From the IMG/VR virus record IMGVR_UViG_3300048033_000157, positions 1 through 34,103 of that record: a stretch of 34,103 nt of DNA. One strand, 5' to 3'. The DNA is from a virus. Position 1 is the stretch's first letter; the number at the start of each line of letters is the position of its first letter. The notes beneath the pieces are model-generated. The model was not told where the DNA came from and did no database searches. It saw only the letters and a program-made list of their open reading frames with translations. Positions 13,169-23,800 of this stretch are shown here, piece by piece. Both the position numbers and the translations under genes were made by a program.

Positions 13169-13770
13169 CCAGTACGGTTGATATTGCAAACTACGCGCTG
13201 AACAGCTTGGGTGCGAACAACATTTCAAGCTTTGAGGAAAACAGCAAGCCAGCGCGCTTAATCAACCAGAGGTTTGATAGTGTCCGCGACAGCGTGTTTC
13301 GTGCGCATCCTTGGAACTGTCTTTTGCGCCGCGCAGAGCTGGCAAAGGAAAGCGATTCCCCTCCTTTCGGATATGCAAATCAGTTTGCTTTGCCGACAAA
13401 TCCATACTGCCTTAGAGTTCTAGAGTTTAGCAACGGAAATTTGTCATACCCGCAGGACAACATGTTTAGCAACACAGGTGGCCCTGTGTTCGTTATTGAG
13501 GGGCGAAAGCTGCTTTCTGACGAAGGCGTTGCCAAAATTAAATATGTTGCTCGGGTCACAGACCCTCAAGAGTATGACGCCAATCTAATTGACACTTTGG
13601 CAGCGGCTATAGCGTTTGAGGTCAGTTACGCTATTACTGGCTCCAACACTGTCAAGCAAATGATGGCGGCAGAATACTCTGACAAATTAAAACAGGCTGC
13701 ATTTGTTGACGGCACTGAAGGCGCGCCGCAGCGCCTAGAAGCAAGCGAATTTATTGAGTCGAGGTTCTAA
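13165..13770 (+). CDS. Tail tubular protein A (T7 gp11-like adaptor)
   Basis: The 201-aa protein matches the gp11/gp4-type adaptor pattern. NYALNSLGANNISSFEENSKPARLIN is the starting helix-turn region. RDSVFRAHPWNCLLRRAELA is the diagnostic RD..LR.HPWN.A..RA.L motif. YANQFALPTNPYCLRVLEF follows, then an Ala-rich C-terminal helix. It forms the ring connecting portal and tail nozzle. The length is close to T7 gp11 (196 aa). It overlaps the previous gene by ATGA and the next by TAATG. Confidence 0.9.
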   Translation: MTSTVDIANYALNSLGANNISSFEENSKPARLINQRFDSVRDSVFRAHPWNCLLRRAELAKESDSPPFGYANQFALPTNPYCLRVLEFSNGNLSYPQDNMFSNTGGPVFVIEGRKLLSDEGVAKIKYVARVTDPQEYDANLIDTLAAAIAFEVSYAITGSNTVKQMMAAEYSDKLKQAAFVDGTEGAPQRLEASEFIESRF

Positions 13771-15779
13771 TGGCGCGATCAGCTCCAGCGATTAGCACAT
13801 TCACAGCCGGTGAGATTTCTCCACGTCTTGAGGGGCGCGTTACGATTGAGAAGTACCGCGAAGGCTTGTCCGAGCTTACAAACATGATAGTGCAGCCTCA
13901 TGGGGGCGTTACGCGCCGCCCAGGCACAGAATACTTGGGCCAAGTAAAGGATAGCTCAAGCATTACCCGCTTGATACCTTTTGAATTTAAAACAGCCGAC
14001 ACATACGCGCTAGAGTTTGGCGATCAGTACATGCGGGTTTTCCGCAATGGTTTGCAAGTTTTGGTTGATAGCGAAAAAAGTGTTTCTTCTATTACGCAGG
14101 CAAGCCCTGGCGTTTTTACCAGCTCTAGCCACGGCCTTAGCGATGGAGATGAAGTTTACCTTTACAACGAAGGTGGCGATATGACCGAGCTAGTCGCTCG
14201 AAATTATCTTATTGCTAACTCTACAGCTAACACGTTTACGCTGACTGACTTGTTTGGCAATGCAATTGATACCACAGGTTTTACAACCTACACTGGCTCT
14301 GGCGTCAGTGTTGACAAATTGTTTGAGGTTGCAACACCCTACACATCCGCGCAGGTAAGTGATGTGCGTTTCGCACAGTCTGCGGATGTTATGTATTTGG
14401 TGCATCCAAGCCACGCTGTCCGCACATTGTCTCGCACCGATCATAATGCTTGGACGTTTGACACTCCTAGTATTAACGAGAACAACACGCCAGTTCTCAC
14501 TAGCGCCGACAATTACCCTAGTGTTGTCACGTTTTTTGAACAGCGGTTGGTTTTTGCGGCAACTAACAACAATCCTCAGACGTTGTGGTTTTCTAAAAGT
14601 GCTGACTATTTAAATTTTCACACTGGCACTGCTGACAATGACGCTCTGATCTACACTATTGCGTCCAACAAAGTAAACGCAATCCGTTACCTGTCAGCTA
14701 CTCGAATACTTAACATTGGTACGTCTGGTGGTGAGTATGTGCTGACAACAACTAATGGTGGGCCTGTGACGCCTACGCAGACAGTGATCCGCAAGTATTC
14801 TAACTACGGTTGCATTGACAGCGAAGTTGTCCAGGTTGCTGACGTTACATTGTTTGCCCAGCGCGGTGCGCGCAAGGTTAGAGAGTTTCGTTATATTGGT
14901 GAAGTGGATGTTGCAGGCTATGCAGCCCCAGACATTACAATCCTATCCGAGCATTTGACTGAGGGCGGCATAAAAGAATTTGCGTACCAACAAGAGCCTG
15001 AAAGCATAATCTGGGCGCGCCGCACTGATGGCACTTTGCTTGGATTGACCTACCGGCGTGAGGAAGAGATTGTTGCTTGGCACAAGCACATTATCGGCGG
15101 GGAGTTTGAGAGCGGTCAGGCTAAAGTTGAAAGCATCATCACCTTGCCGACAGACAGCGGTGAAGATGAGCTTTACATGATTGTTAAGCGCACAATCAAC
15201 GGCGTGACCAAGCAGTATGTCGAAGTGATGAAGGCATTTGACTTTGGCAGCGACACGACTGCTGCTTTCTTTGTGGACAGCGGTTTGGTCTACTCAGGGT
15301 CTGCAACCACAACTCTTTCTGGCTTGTATCACTTAGAGGGCGAAGAGCTTTCGATACTAGCTAACGGCGCCACACATGCTGGAAAGACAGTTTCAGGCGG
15401 CGGTGTGACGTTAGATTTTTCCGCTACAACAAGCGCCGTTGGGTTCGGCTACACCAGTGAAATGCAAACACTGCGCTTAGAGTCTGGATCTCAGGATGGC
15501 ACTTCCCAAGGCAAGCCAAAGCGCATACACGACATCACTGTTCGATTCCATGAAACGGTTGGCGCTGAAGTGGGTAGCGACTCAGAAAGTGCGGATAGAA
15601 TATTTTTCCGCGACAGCTCTATGAATATGGACGAAGCTGTGCCATTATTCACGGGAGACAAGGAAATCGAGTTTGACGGCGGTTTCGTTGACGGTGATCG
15701 CATTTATGTGCGGCAATCACAGCCCCTGCCAATGACTGTTCTGGCGCTATATCCGCGCATGAACACATTTGATTTGTGA
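13770..15779 (+). CDS. Tail tubular protein B (T7 gp12-like nozzle)
   Basis: The 669-aa protein starts with STFTAGEISPRLEGRVTIEKYREGLSELTNMIVQPHGGVTRRPGTEYL, the signature of podovirus nozzle or stabilisation proteins: T.GE.SP.L.GR.D...Y..G...L.N....P.GG..RRPGT. The remainder is rich in strands, with PFEF..ADTYALEFGDQYMRVF and repeated ring domains. It would form the tail nozzle below the adaptor and bind the tail fibres. It is somewhat shorter than T7 gp12 (794 aa). Confidence 0.9.
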   Translation: MARSAPAISTFTAGEISPRLEGRVTIEKYREGLSELTNMIVQPHGGVTRRPGTEYLGQVKDSSSITRLIPFEFKTADTYALEFGDQYMRVFRNGLQVLVDSEKSVSSITQASPGVFTSSSHGLSDGDEVYLYNEGGDMTELVARNYLIANSTANTFTLTDLFGNAIDTTGFTTYTGSGVSVDKLFEVATPYTSAQVSDVRFAQSADVMYLVHPSHAVRTLSRTDHNAWTFDTPSINENNTPVLTSADNYPSVVTFFEQRLVFAATNNNPQTLWFSKSADYLNFHTGTADNDALIYTIASNKVNAIRYLSATRILNIGTSGGEYVLTTTNGGPVTPTQTVIRKYSNYGCIDSEVVQVADVTLFAQRGARKVREFRYIGEVDVAGYAAPDITILSEHLTEGGIKEFAYQQEPESIIWARRTDGTLLGLTYRREEEIVAWHKHIIGGEFESGQAKVESIITLPTDSGEDELYMIVKRTINGVTKQYVEVMKAFDFGSDTTAAFFVDSGLVYSGSATTTLSGLYHLEGEELSILANGATHAGKTVSGGGVTLDFSATTSAVGFGYTSEMQTLRLESGSQDGTSQGKPKRIHDITVRFHETVGAEVGSDSESADRIFFRDSSMNMDEAVPLFTGDKEIEFDGGFVDGDRIYVRQSQPLPMTVLALYPRMNTFDL

Positions 15780-15790
15780 GGTGATTGAGT

Positions 15791-16306
15791 ATGTTTGAGA
15801 TCTTAACGCTAGGGGCAACAATCCTTGGTGGCATGAGCGCAAAAAGCTCTGCAAACAAAGCTGCTGCTGCCGCTGCAAGAGTTGGCGAGTTTAACGCCGG
15901 CTTGATTGAACGCGACATTGAATTACTTGAAAAGCAACGTGAGATCATTAACCGCAATGCAGTTTTGCAGGAGCGCGTTGATCGGTTTCGTTTTAGAGAA
16001 GCTCAGGGTTCTGTTGTCGCTCAGTATAGCGGAGCTGGCATAGACATATCTCACGGCACTCCGATGCGAGTTATGCGTCAGGCTGCGCGAGAGTTTGAAT
16101 ATGACCAGGCTATCAATGACTTTAATAACACGGTCACAAACATGCAGATCAACGATCAGCAAGAAAGTTCTAGGCTAAGTGCTGAATTGTCACGCATGGA
16201 AGGCGGGGCGCAGGCTGCTGGTCTAAGAGCGCAAGGCACAACTAGCTTGATCCAGAGTTTTGGAACGGCAGGCCGGTTTGCTTCCTCTAGTGGAATGTTC
16301 GCATAA
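15791..16306 (+). CDS. Internal virion protein (T7 gp14-like)
   Basis: ATG 15791 is chosen over an upstream TTG (15785) because GAGGTG at 15778-15783 is correctly spaced only for the ATG. The product is 171 aa. A hydrophobic, small-residue N-terminus (ILTLGATILGGMSAKSSANKAAAAAARV) could insert in the outer membrane. A long helical segment follows with the recognised GAGIDISHGTPMRVMRQAAREFEYD region (sGv..ssGSp pattern). Proteins of this type are ejected first and start the trans-envelope channel. It overlaps the next gene by TAATG. Confidence 0.8.
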   Translation: MFEILTLGATILGGMSAKSSANKAAAAAARVGEFNAGLIERDIELLEKQREIINRNAVLQERVDRFRFREAQGSVVAQYSGAGIDISHGTPMRVMRQAAREFEYDQAINDFNNTVTNMQINDQQESSRLSAELSRMEGGAQAAGLRAQGTTSLIQSFGTAGRFASSSGMFA

Positions 16307-18087
16307 TGAGAATACCAGTTTATAGATCACAGGGCCGTCCAACTTCTGAAGCCCCTGGCGCCCGCATCACAGCTAGGATGAATGCCCAGCCTTTTGTCCA
16401 GGCTGAATTGCAGAAGGGCGCGATTGCAACAGAGGTTGCGAACCAAGTTGGTGAGTATGCCAACATGCGCTATAAGATGATTACCGAGACACAAAAGAAC
16501 GAGGCGATCTTTTCAGCCAAAGAAGGCTTGATGGCTTTGTCTAGCCAGTTGGAAAAAGACAGGGATGTCGGGAACATTTTTGACGGTGAGCTTAAATATG
16601 CGCAGGGCGTCAAAAGCGTTTATGATACGATGCGATCTACTGTCGGCAAAAACAAATACGCGCTGCAAGACTTTGACAACAGCTTCCGCCAAATGGAAAT
16701 ACCTATCAAGTTTAGGCTGCAAGAGGTTGTTGACCTAAAGATTGAAAAGCGCAGGCAGGCTGCACTGAAGGCTCGGGAAGACCAGCAGGTTTCTATTTAC
16801 TCTAATCCCTTCCTGGATATTACATCTGATGAGCTTGCTATGGAGCAGTCTCAATTACAGTCTATGGTTGAGCAAGCTGTTAGAAACGGCGGCGTGAACC
16901 CAGAAATTATGGGCAATGTTACCCAAAAGGTTTTATCTAAGGCTTTTAAAAACCTTGTTCCAGCATACGCAGGAACTGACCTAAACAAAGCAATAGGCCT
17001 TTCATCGGTTTTAAGCCAGATTCAAATGGTGCGTAGTGGTAAAATGAGCGCGGAAGACATGGTTGGTATTTCCACCTTGCCGCCTCATGTTCTGAATATG
17101 CTAATGGCTGTGCCAGCGGAAGAGGCCAATGCAGTTGTGCAAGACACAATACAGATGGCCTCTACGTTCTTTACCGCTCAAGAAAAAATAGACGATGAGC
17201 GGGAAGAGGAAGCAGGTAAATCAAACACAAAGGCTTTCAATCTTGTTGTTTCTTTAGACAGCACAGACACTGTGTCTGGGGCTACGCTGCGGCAGGTACT
17301 AGACCCCATTGATATGAAAAAGATTGACGACAATTTTCAATCGGTGCGCGGACCTGGGGAAGATTTGATATTGTCAGGATCTCAGGCTCAAGTAATTTTA
17401 TATGAAGGGCTAATGCGCCAGATGTGGGCCACTCCTGCGCAGCAAGAAGCGATGGAAGAGGCTATGTCAGTTTCTGAAGCACCTAAAGTTTTTAGGCCTG
17501 CCGGCAAAGGTGATGCAGTTGTCTATAGTGAGCTTTATGGAACGGCAGAAAATGGCATGCTGACAGTTGCAGATCTTAATGCTAAAAGAAGCTCTTTGGA
17601 CGTAGGCCAGTACAACGGCTTGCGGACAAAGATTGCAAATGAGGCGGATGAGGGGCTGTCTGTAGGTTCAGGACTGCTTTCGCGGCATTTCCGTTATAAT
17701 GCCCAAATGGCAATTGGAAGAGATGACAGGCTTGCTCAAGCATCTAAAGCAGCTTTTGAGAATGCTGACTTTGCTTTAAGGGATGAGTTTAGCCGCAGAG
17801 AGTCTGAAGGTAACCCCATGACGCTAGCGGAAATTCGTCAGTTTGCTATGGAAAAAAGAGATGAGTTTGACGTTATTTATAGGGAAGAGTTGAGAGCTGA
17901 GTATTTATCTTTTCTTGAAGCCACTTCGTTGGCGGGATTTACTCCCGACATTAATGACCCTTTCGGCTCCGTAGATGCTTGGTACGAAGGTTTAGACGCG
18001 GAAAACCAGAATAGAAGCAGAAACCCTTATACTGTTTTTAAATCAACTATAAGATCTAGGTTCGCTAATCAAGGATTGTTCGATTAA
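16306..18087 (+). CDS. Internal virion protein (T7 gp15-like)
   Basis: The 593-aa, mostly helical protein lies between the gp14-like and larger ejection proteins, as T7 gp15 does. It begins with IPVYRSQGRPTSEAPGARI, followed by helices rich in Glu, Gln, Ala and Met, without membrane segments or catalytic motifs. By position it would form the periplasmic part of the ejection tube. Family membership is inferred from order, size and composition rather than from motifs. Starts and stops on both sides overlap by one base (TAATG). Confidence 0.7.
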   Translation: MRIPVYRSQGRPTSEAPGARITARMNAQPFVQAELQKGAIATEVANQVGEYANMRYKMITETQKNEAIFSAKEGLMALSSQLEKDRDVGNIFDGELKYAQGVKSVYDTMRSTVGKNKYALQDFDNSFRQMEIPIKFRLQEVVDLKIEKRRQAALKAREDQQVSIYSNPFLDITSDELAMEQSQLQSMVEQAVRNGGVNPEIMGNVTQKVLSKAFKNLVPAYAGTDLNKAIGLSSVLSQIQMVRSGKMSAEDMVGISTLPPHVLNMLMAVPAEEANAVVQDTIQMASTFFTAQEKIDDEREEEAGKSNTKAFNLVVSLDSTDTVSGATLRQVLDPIDMKKIDDNFQSVRGPGEDLILSGSQAQVILYEGLMRQMWATPAQQEAMEEAMSVSEAPKVFRPAGKGDAVVYSELYGTAENGMLTVADLNAKRSSLDVGQYNGLRTKIANEADEGLSVGSGLLSRHFRYNAQMAIGRDDRLAQASKAAFENADFALRDEFSRRESEGNPMTLAEIRQFAMEKRDEFDVIYREELRAEYLSFLEATSLAGFTPDINDPFGSVDAWYEGLDAENQNRSRNPYTVFKSTIRSRFANQGLFD

Positions 18088-20669
18088 TGGCAGATTTACT
18101 AGGAAACGACACCGACTACGAAATCGACAAATACCTTGAGGCTAACCTTATTTCCGAGGCTGGCATCAACCCTGCTATTGAAAAGAACAAGAAGAGCGTC
18201 TTTAACACCGAGACCAATACCCACGACATCCTTCTGCCTATGTCTCAAGGCGGGTACATAAAGATTGGTGAAGAGGGCGAAACGGTAGACCCTCCAAGAT
18301 CTATATTGATCGAAGGCATGGAGTTTGGCCCTGAAACACCTGAGTTTCAACGCTACTACCCAACGCCGCAGCCAGAGGTTATGGAGACAGCTCCTGCTTC
18401 TCTTGTGGCTCCGACAGCGGAATCGGCTCCAGTAGAGGGCGCTGTTTCTTTTGCCAATGAGCGCAAAGCAGCCACCGGCGCCATGCCAACTATGGAAGAC
18501 TTTGATGCTGCCGGCTACACACCTGACGTTGTAGAAGCCGCCGGTCTTATGGGGCCGCAGGAAGACTTAACTTTATCTCCAGAGGAAATAACCCAAAAGC
18601 TAGCGAGCGGAGAGCCGTTGCTTGTTTTTGGCGAGGGTGATCCTACGATAAGAGAAGCAGGGACTAGGTTTGTTGAAGACCTTGCCGTGCGGCTTTCAAT
18701 TGAGGGGATGCGAACAGAGCTGTTAGAGGAGCAAGGGGTTAGCCTTAGCGTCATTCAGGAAGCGGCAAATATAAGGGCTTCTGTAGAAGACGAAACTGAT
18801 CCTAGTGTCATACAAGAGGCTGAACAAAGGGCAAGGGCTTTAATAGAGCAAGATGCGGCGCAGCGTAATGCTAAAGTAAATTTCCGCACTATTGACGAAA
18901 CAATTAGAGCGGCCACTGGAGCTATGAGAAGCTCTGCAAGCGTGTACTCTAACGCACTATTCGGCACGGGAGAGACAAATCCTTTAGAGGTAGGTGTTGC
19001 GGATTTTGCCACTTTCGGGGCTTTGGACATTCAAGAAGGTTACCGAATGTTTAGCCAAAGCAATCAAAGCGTTCCTATTAGCCCTCTTTACGCGACAACG
19101 GGTTTAGCACTCGACGCCGCATCTTCCATTGCGTCAGCGTTTGGATCGGGTGATGGAGATAGTGGAAGCTTTCAAAGATTGATGGGGCTGGGACTTATGA
19201 CAGCAGGCGTTGCCGAGGCCACTGCTGTTGGCAAAGCATTTTCAGTTCTTATGAAAAAGGGCTTTAAAATGTTAGAGCCTTCTTTAATCAAGGCAGGCGC
19301 ACAGGCCGAGCAGCGCATAGCGCAAGAAGGCTCGACAATGTTTAGCAACCCTGTCGGGCCTATAGTAGATCGCGGCCTTGCTGCGGCTGGTAGATTGGCT
19401 GCTCCAGATGTGACTGATGGATTGCCTGGGCGAATTTCAACCAGACTTCCTACGGCGAAAGCGTCAACAGAAGACCCAATGGCAGGGGATCTGATTGTTG
19501 GCCTAGAAGAAATGAAGGCTGATCCAAAACTATATGAGTTTAATGTTAACATCACTAAAGATTATCCCAACATGAAAGTCGTTGAGGGTGAAGGAGTTGA
19601 CGAAACATCTGAACGCTTCATAGCTCATGTAACAGACAACTTGCTTCACCTTCACGATCAAGTCCCTGAAGCGACTAGGGTGAGGAGTCAGAAGTGGTAC
19701 GATGGGGCTAGAGCGATTACTGATCGCTGGTCAAGCGAGTACAACGTGCCTGACACATCTATTGCTGGCGCGCTTGCAGCCTTGTCGCCTCAAAAAGATT
19801 GGTATCAAAACGTCAGCTTGGCGCAGCGAGTTCTTGATGTTTCCGTAAAACAGAGAGACTTTAAATTTGCTGATGACATGGAGCAAACATTCAGATCGTT
19901 GCCATCTTTAAATAAACCAAAATATGAGCCTATGTTGGAAGCTATAAAAGGCAAATCTTACGCAGAAATTGTTGACGAAGATCCCGCAGTCCAATCAGGA
20001 TTACGCGCTTTATTTGTTAGGCTTTACGATCAAACCTACAATTCACCAGACTACAAAATTGTTGGCCCTGAAGGCGAGTTCTTGCAAACGGCCACTAATG
20101 CTGATGGCCGTCCTAGCAAAGCAGCTTGGGGGTCGCTAAACGAGATTGGCAAAGCTGTTGCTTCGATTGACGTTAACGGGGATGTAAGCACGATCTCTAG
20201 GTTAATGGGTGAGCGGCATAAGGTAAGAAACTTTTACAACAATATATATGATCCCAACTCTCCGTTTGGTGATGTAACAATTGACACTCATGCTGTGGCT
20301 GCTGGCCTTTTGCGCCCATTGTCAGGAAACTCTCTTGAAGTTGACCACAACTTTAAAAACATGAGCGTTAAAGGAAGAGGGACAACAAAAGGGTCTAGCA
20401 AAACAGGCGTTTCTGGAAACTACGGACTATATGCGGAAGCGTATAGACGGGCAGCGGCTGAACGTGGTATCCTGCCACGGCAGATGCAATCAATAACTTG
20501 GGAAGCGGTACGCGGATTATTCACAGATAAATTCAAGCAAAGCGCAAAAAATGTCTCTGATGTTAATGCAATCTGGCAAAGATACAAAGACGGCGAAATT
20601 GATTTGAACGAAACGAGGAGGTTGGTAGATGAACGAGCAGGCGGAGTTAACCCCCCAACTTGGGAATGA
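18087..20669 (+). CDS. Large internal virion protein with C-terminal HhH-glycosylase-like domain
   Basis: The 860-aa protein has a polar, Glu/Pro/Ala-rich N-terminal half and a Gly/Ala segment near 345-420 that may touch membrane (SIASAFGSGDG, LMTAGVAEATAVGKAFSVL). Its C-terminal domain spans about 535-840. That domain contains IAGALAALSPQKDWYQN, then KVRNFYNNIYDP, then VTIDTHAVAAGLL (D733, H735), then YGLYAEAYRRAAAERG and QMQSITWEAVRGLF. The order ALSP...N...DTHA recalls HhH-GPD DNA glycosylases, where an aspartate in a DTH context is catalytic. As part of the ejection cluster it may enter the host cell. Catalytic activity is inferred. Confidence 0.7.
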   Translation: MADLLGNDTDYEIDKYLEANLISEAGINPAIEKNKKSVFNTETNTHDILLPMSQGGYIKIGEEGETVDPPRSILIEGMEFGPETPEFQRYYPTPQPEVMETAPASLVAPTAESAPVEGAVSFANERKAATGAMPTMEDFDAAGYTPDVVEAAGLMGPQEDLTLSPEEITQKLASGEPLLVFGEGDPTIREAGTRFVEDLAVRLSIEGMRTELLEEQGVSLSVIQEAANIRASVEDETDPSVIQEAEQRARALIEQDAAQRNAKVNFRTIDETIRAATGAMRSSASVYSNALFGTGETNPLEVGVADFATFGALDIQEGYRMFSQSNQSVPISPLYATTGLALDAASSIASAFGSGDGDSGSFQRLMGLGLMTAGVAEATAVGKAFSVLMKKGFKMLEPSLIKAGAQAEQRIAQEGSTMFSNPVGPIVDRGLAAAGRLAAPDVTDGLPGRISTRLPTAKASTEDPMAGDLIVGLEEMKADPKLYEFNVNITKDYPNMKVVEGEGVDETSERFIAHVTDNLLHLHDQVPEATRVRSQKWYDGARAITDRWSSEYNVPDTSIAGALAALSPQKDWYQNVSLAQRVLDVSVKQRDFKFADDMEQTFRSLPSLNKPKYEPMLEAIKGKSYAEIVDEDPAVQSGLRALFVRLYDQTYNSPDYKIVGPEGEFLQTATNADGRPSKAAWGSLNEIGKAVASIDVNGDVSTISRLMGERHKVRNFYNNIYDPNSPFGDVTIDTHAVAAGLLRPLSGNSLEVDHNFKNMSVKGRGTTKGSSKTGVSGNYGLYAEAYRRAAAERGILPRQMQSITWEAVRGLFTDKFKQSAKNVSDVNAIWQRYKDGEIDLNETRRLVDERAGGVNPPTWE

Positions 20670-20811
20670 CGACAGTGTTGTCGCGCTGATGAAAAAGTTT
20701 GGCTTGCCTATGACGCGAGACCAATACCTTGAATTGGCTTTTATGGGCGAAACAGTAGAATTGGGCGCAGAAGAAGAAGTCGGAATCCCTGAGCAGTTTC
20801 AAGAGAAGTGA
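20629..20811 (+). CDS. Small acidic protein overlapping the ejection-protein gene (60 aa)
   Basis: ATG 20629 has an excellent ribosome site (GAGGAGG, 20615-20621, seven bases upstream). It lies within the end of the previous gene, overlapping it by 41 bases in another frame. The product MNEQAELTPQLGNDDSV... is very acidic (ELGAEEEVGIPEQFQEK) and helical, without a known motif. The strong signal argues that it is really made. It sits between two large ejection-protein genes and may be a chaperone or minor internal protein. Confidence 0.7.
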   Translation: MNEQAELTPQLGNDDSVVALMKKFGLPMTRDQYLELAFMGETVELGAEEEVGIPEQFQEK

Positions 20812-20816
20812 AGTAA

Positions 20817-23800
20817 ATGGCATTTGATCCAAACCAGGTAGCACAAGAGCAAGAAGCCAAGCAGCGCATCACTGCGGTTGGTCAGCCAACTGAGTTTGCC
20901 CAAGGCCCAGAGCAAGAAGGTGTGCAGGTTGCCGGCGTTGGCAAACTGTTTGAGCTTCTGAACAAGCTTGAACCAAGTGTGCGGCCTGCGCCTCCTAAGC
21001 CCAATCCTGTCGGCCCTGAAGCTGCGCGCGTGATGACGCCTGACGAAATTGCGGCTACGCCTGCATTTGATCCGACTGTTGCCCCTCGCATGCCGACTCC
21101 GCAAGAGGCAGGCTTGGTTCCAGATCAAGGCGCCTTTTCAGAAAGCGCAACTAAGCGCGCTCTTGCCGGCCAGGTTCTTAGCCCACAAGGCGTGGCAAAG
21201 TTTGAAGAGCGAGGCCTCAAGGCGCCTGGAATTAACGAACAAGCTCCAACAGATGTGCTGCAAGACGCGCAAGCTGCTTTGGCTAATGACGCTGCCGAGG
21301 CAGAGCTAGCAGCAACTAATATTGCCGAGGATGCAAAAAAAGCTCTTAACGCAGAAGTTAGAGGATTTAATGCTGAAACAGGCACTGCTTCTGATGAGGT
21401 CGCCCAAGCAGTTCTAAGTCGCCTTGATGTAAAAGCAAATAACATTAAATCCCTGCAAGACGGCGGTGATTTCAACTTTGATTACATTGACACTTCTGAT
21501 GATGTCTTGGCTGTAATTACAGCAATTGGTGATAACTTTAAGGGCGAGACAGCCACTATAACCCGAGGCACTGTCTCTAATAAGGAAACAGCCAGAGCCG
21601 CTGCGGGGCTGGTTGCTGATGAGATTGGCCTGACGCGCAGCCTTCTTACTCGCAGAATAGGCGAAGGCGGCATGACGGCAGAGATGTTTGTTGCATCTCG
21701 GGAGCTTCTTGTAAGAAGTGCGACGAAGCTTGAAGAGCTGGCAACGCTAATCAAAACAGGCCAAGGCACAGACGCAGACAGGCTTCGCTTCCGCAGGCAG
21801 CTTGCCATTCACAGCGGTATTCAGTTGCAGCTCAAGGGCGCTCAAACAGAAGCAGCTCGGGCATTACAGTCATTTCAAATCCGAGTTGATGGGGAGTTGG
21901 ACGCAACTCGATTTGCAGAAGAGGCCACAAGGCTGCTTTCTGAAAGCGGAGCCGCGGGGGCTACAGACGCATTGGCTTCTGCTTTATTAAAATCTGCAAA
22001 AGAAAATGGTTTGCAGGGCGTCAACCAGGTTGCCAATGTTGGTAAGTACGCAAAAACAAAACAGATGGTGCATGAGGCTTACTTGGCCGGCTTACTGTCA
22101 TCACCAGCCACGCAAATGAAAAACGTGATTGGCACTACTTCTTTTATGTTGTTCCAGCTACCAACGGAAGTTATGGCTGGAATGTACGGCAGTGTTGTCC
22201 GAGCAGCGCGCAAGCCTTTTGGCGAGGCGTACATGCCCATCAGTGAAGATCAAATTTATATGGAAGACGCTCTTCTTCGCCTGAAGGGATGGTCGGATTC
22301 TTGGGGTGACGCAATGAAGGCGGCGTCAATTGCTTGGCGAACCGAAATGCCTTCTGGGGCAAGCAAGTTAGACATTGAGAATTACGCAGCCACTTCTGGG
22401 TCTGACAGCAGTTTCTTTGGCAGGTCTCTTGATGAGCTGGGCAAACGGATGCGGATACCATTCCGTTTGTTGCTTTCGGCTGATGAGTTCACCAAAACAA
22501 TTTCTCAACGCGGCGAGTTTTACACATCTATCAATAAGCGTTATCAGCATGCACTTCGCAGGGGGATGAGTGAGCAAGAGGCTTTGGATGAGGCCGGCAT
22601 GATGCTGCTTGACCCTGGCTCAGTTGCAGACGATTTAAATTACAAGGCAAAGTTTGACACTTTGCAATCTGATCTGGGGACTTTTGGTGAAGTTGCTGGA
22701 AAGTTGCAACGCACCTTACTAGGCAGATTTATTATGCCATTTGTAACGGCTCCAACGAATGCGTTGCTGCGTACAATGGAATATGTCCCAGGCATGCCAA
22801 CCAAATCCCTGACAGACTTGCTCGGCAAAAACGGGCCACGCGCACAGCAACTTGCTGCCGGAAGATACACTGTTGGAAGCGCGGTTATGTTTCAAACGTC
22901 TCAATACGCAATGGATGGTCGTATCACCGGCGGCATGCCAAGCGATCAAAAGTCTCGGGACGCCCTGCCGCCTGGTTGGCAACCTTACAGCTTTGTCCTA
23001 AAAGGCGAAGGGTTCCCAGAGGATATGCCGCTTTACGATCCTTTTGGAGCGCCAAACGGCCCCTTATTGTATGTAAGCTTCCAAGGGTTCGAGCCTGTTG
23101 GCGGTTTGCTTGCGATTACGGCTGACGCTGTTCAAAGAGCAAACATGACAAACGATCCTGAGTTGCAACAGAACTATTTGCAGGCAGCGGTTTTATCAAC
23201 AATGGATTATTACAAAGAGCTGCCCATGTTGCAGGGGGTTGCTGATGTGACTGCCTTTATGGATGGTTACGATGCGGCCAAAATTTCACGCAGTTACGCA
23301 GAAAGCGCAAGCCCAATTGGCGTTCCAAACCCACTAAGCTCATTGCAGCGTATGTTTGCGCGGCTTGCTGATCCAACAAGGGTCAAGCCTAGAGAAGATA
23401 TTGAGTATTACACAATCGAAGATGTAAAAAAGATTGTCATTGACGAAGATGGAAACGAGTCTTTTGCATACTCACTTGCAGACGGGACGCCAAACTATGC
23501 TATTGTCGGGACGCCGAAGGGCGACCTGGGGACGAAGTTTCAGGAATATGTCACAGAGATCAGCGCGCTACAATCCAAGGACAGCTTCATTCGGGATGAG
23601 CGCGACTTAAACGCTGTTGTCTATGATACACTAGGCAACGCAAAAGGATCGGACGAATTTAGCTTTGCCGTCAACCCAGTAGCCGCGTTGTTTAGCAACA
23701 TATTAGGCTTTCGATTGAAGCGTGGTGAGGAGCTGGAAGATTATGAAAAAGAGCTGATCCGATTGCAGCGCATAACAAACAAATGGCCTTTGACTAACCC

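Noticed and set aside
12828-13181. Alternative + frame of 117 codons overlapping the 108-aa gene
   Set aside because: Starts at the same ribosome site region but gives a Leu/Arg/Ser-rich shadow. The 12842 frame has coherent composition and an ATGA overlap with tail tube A.
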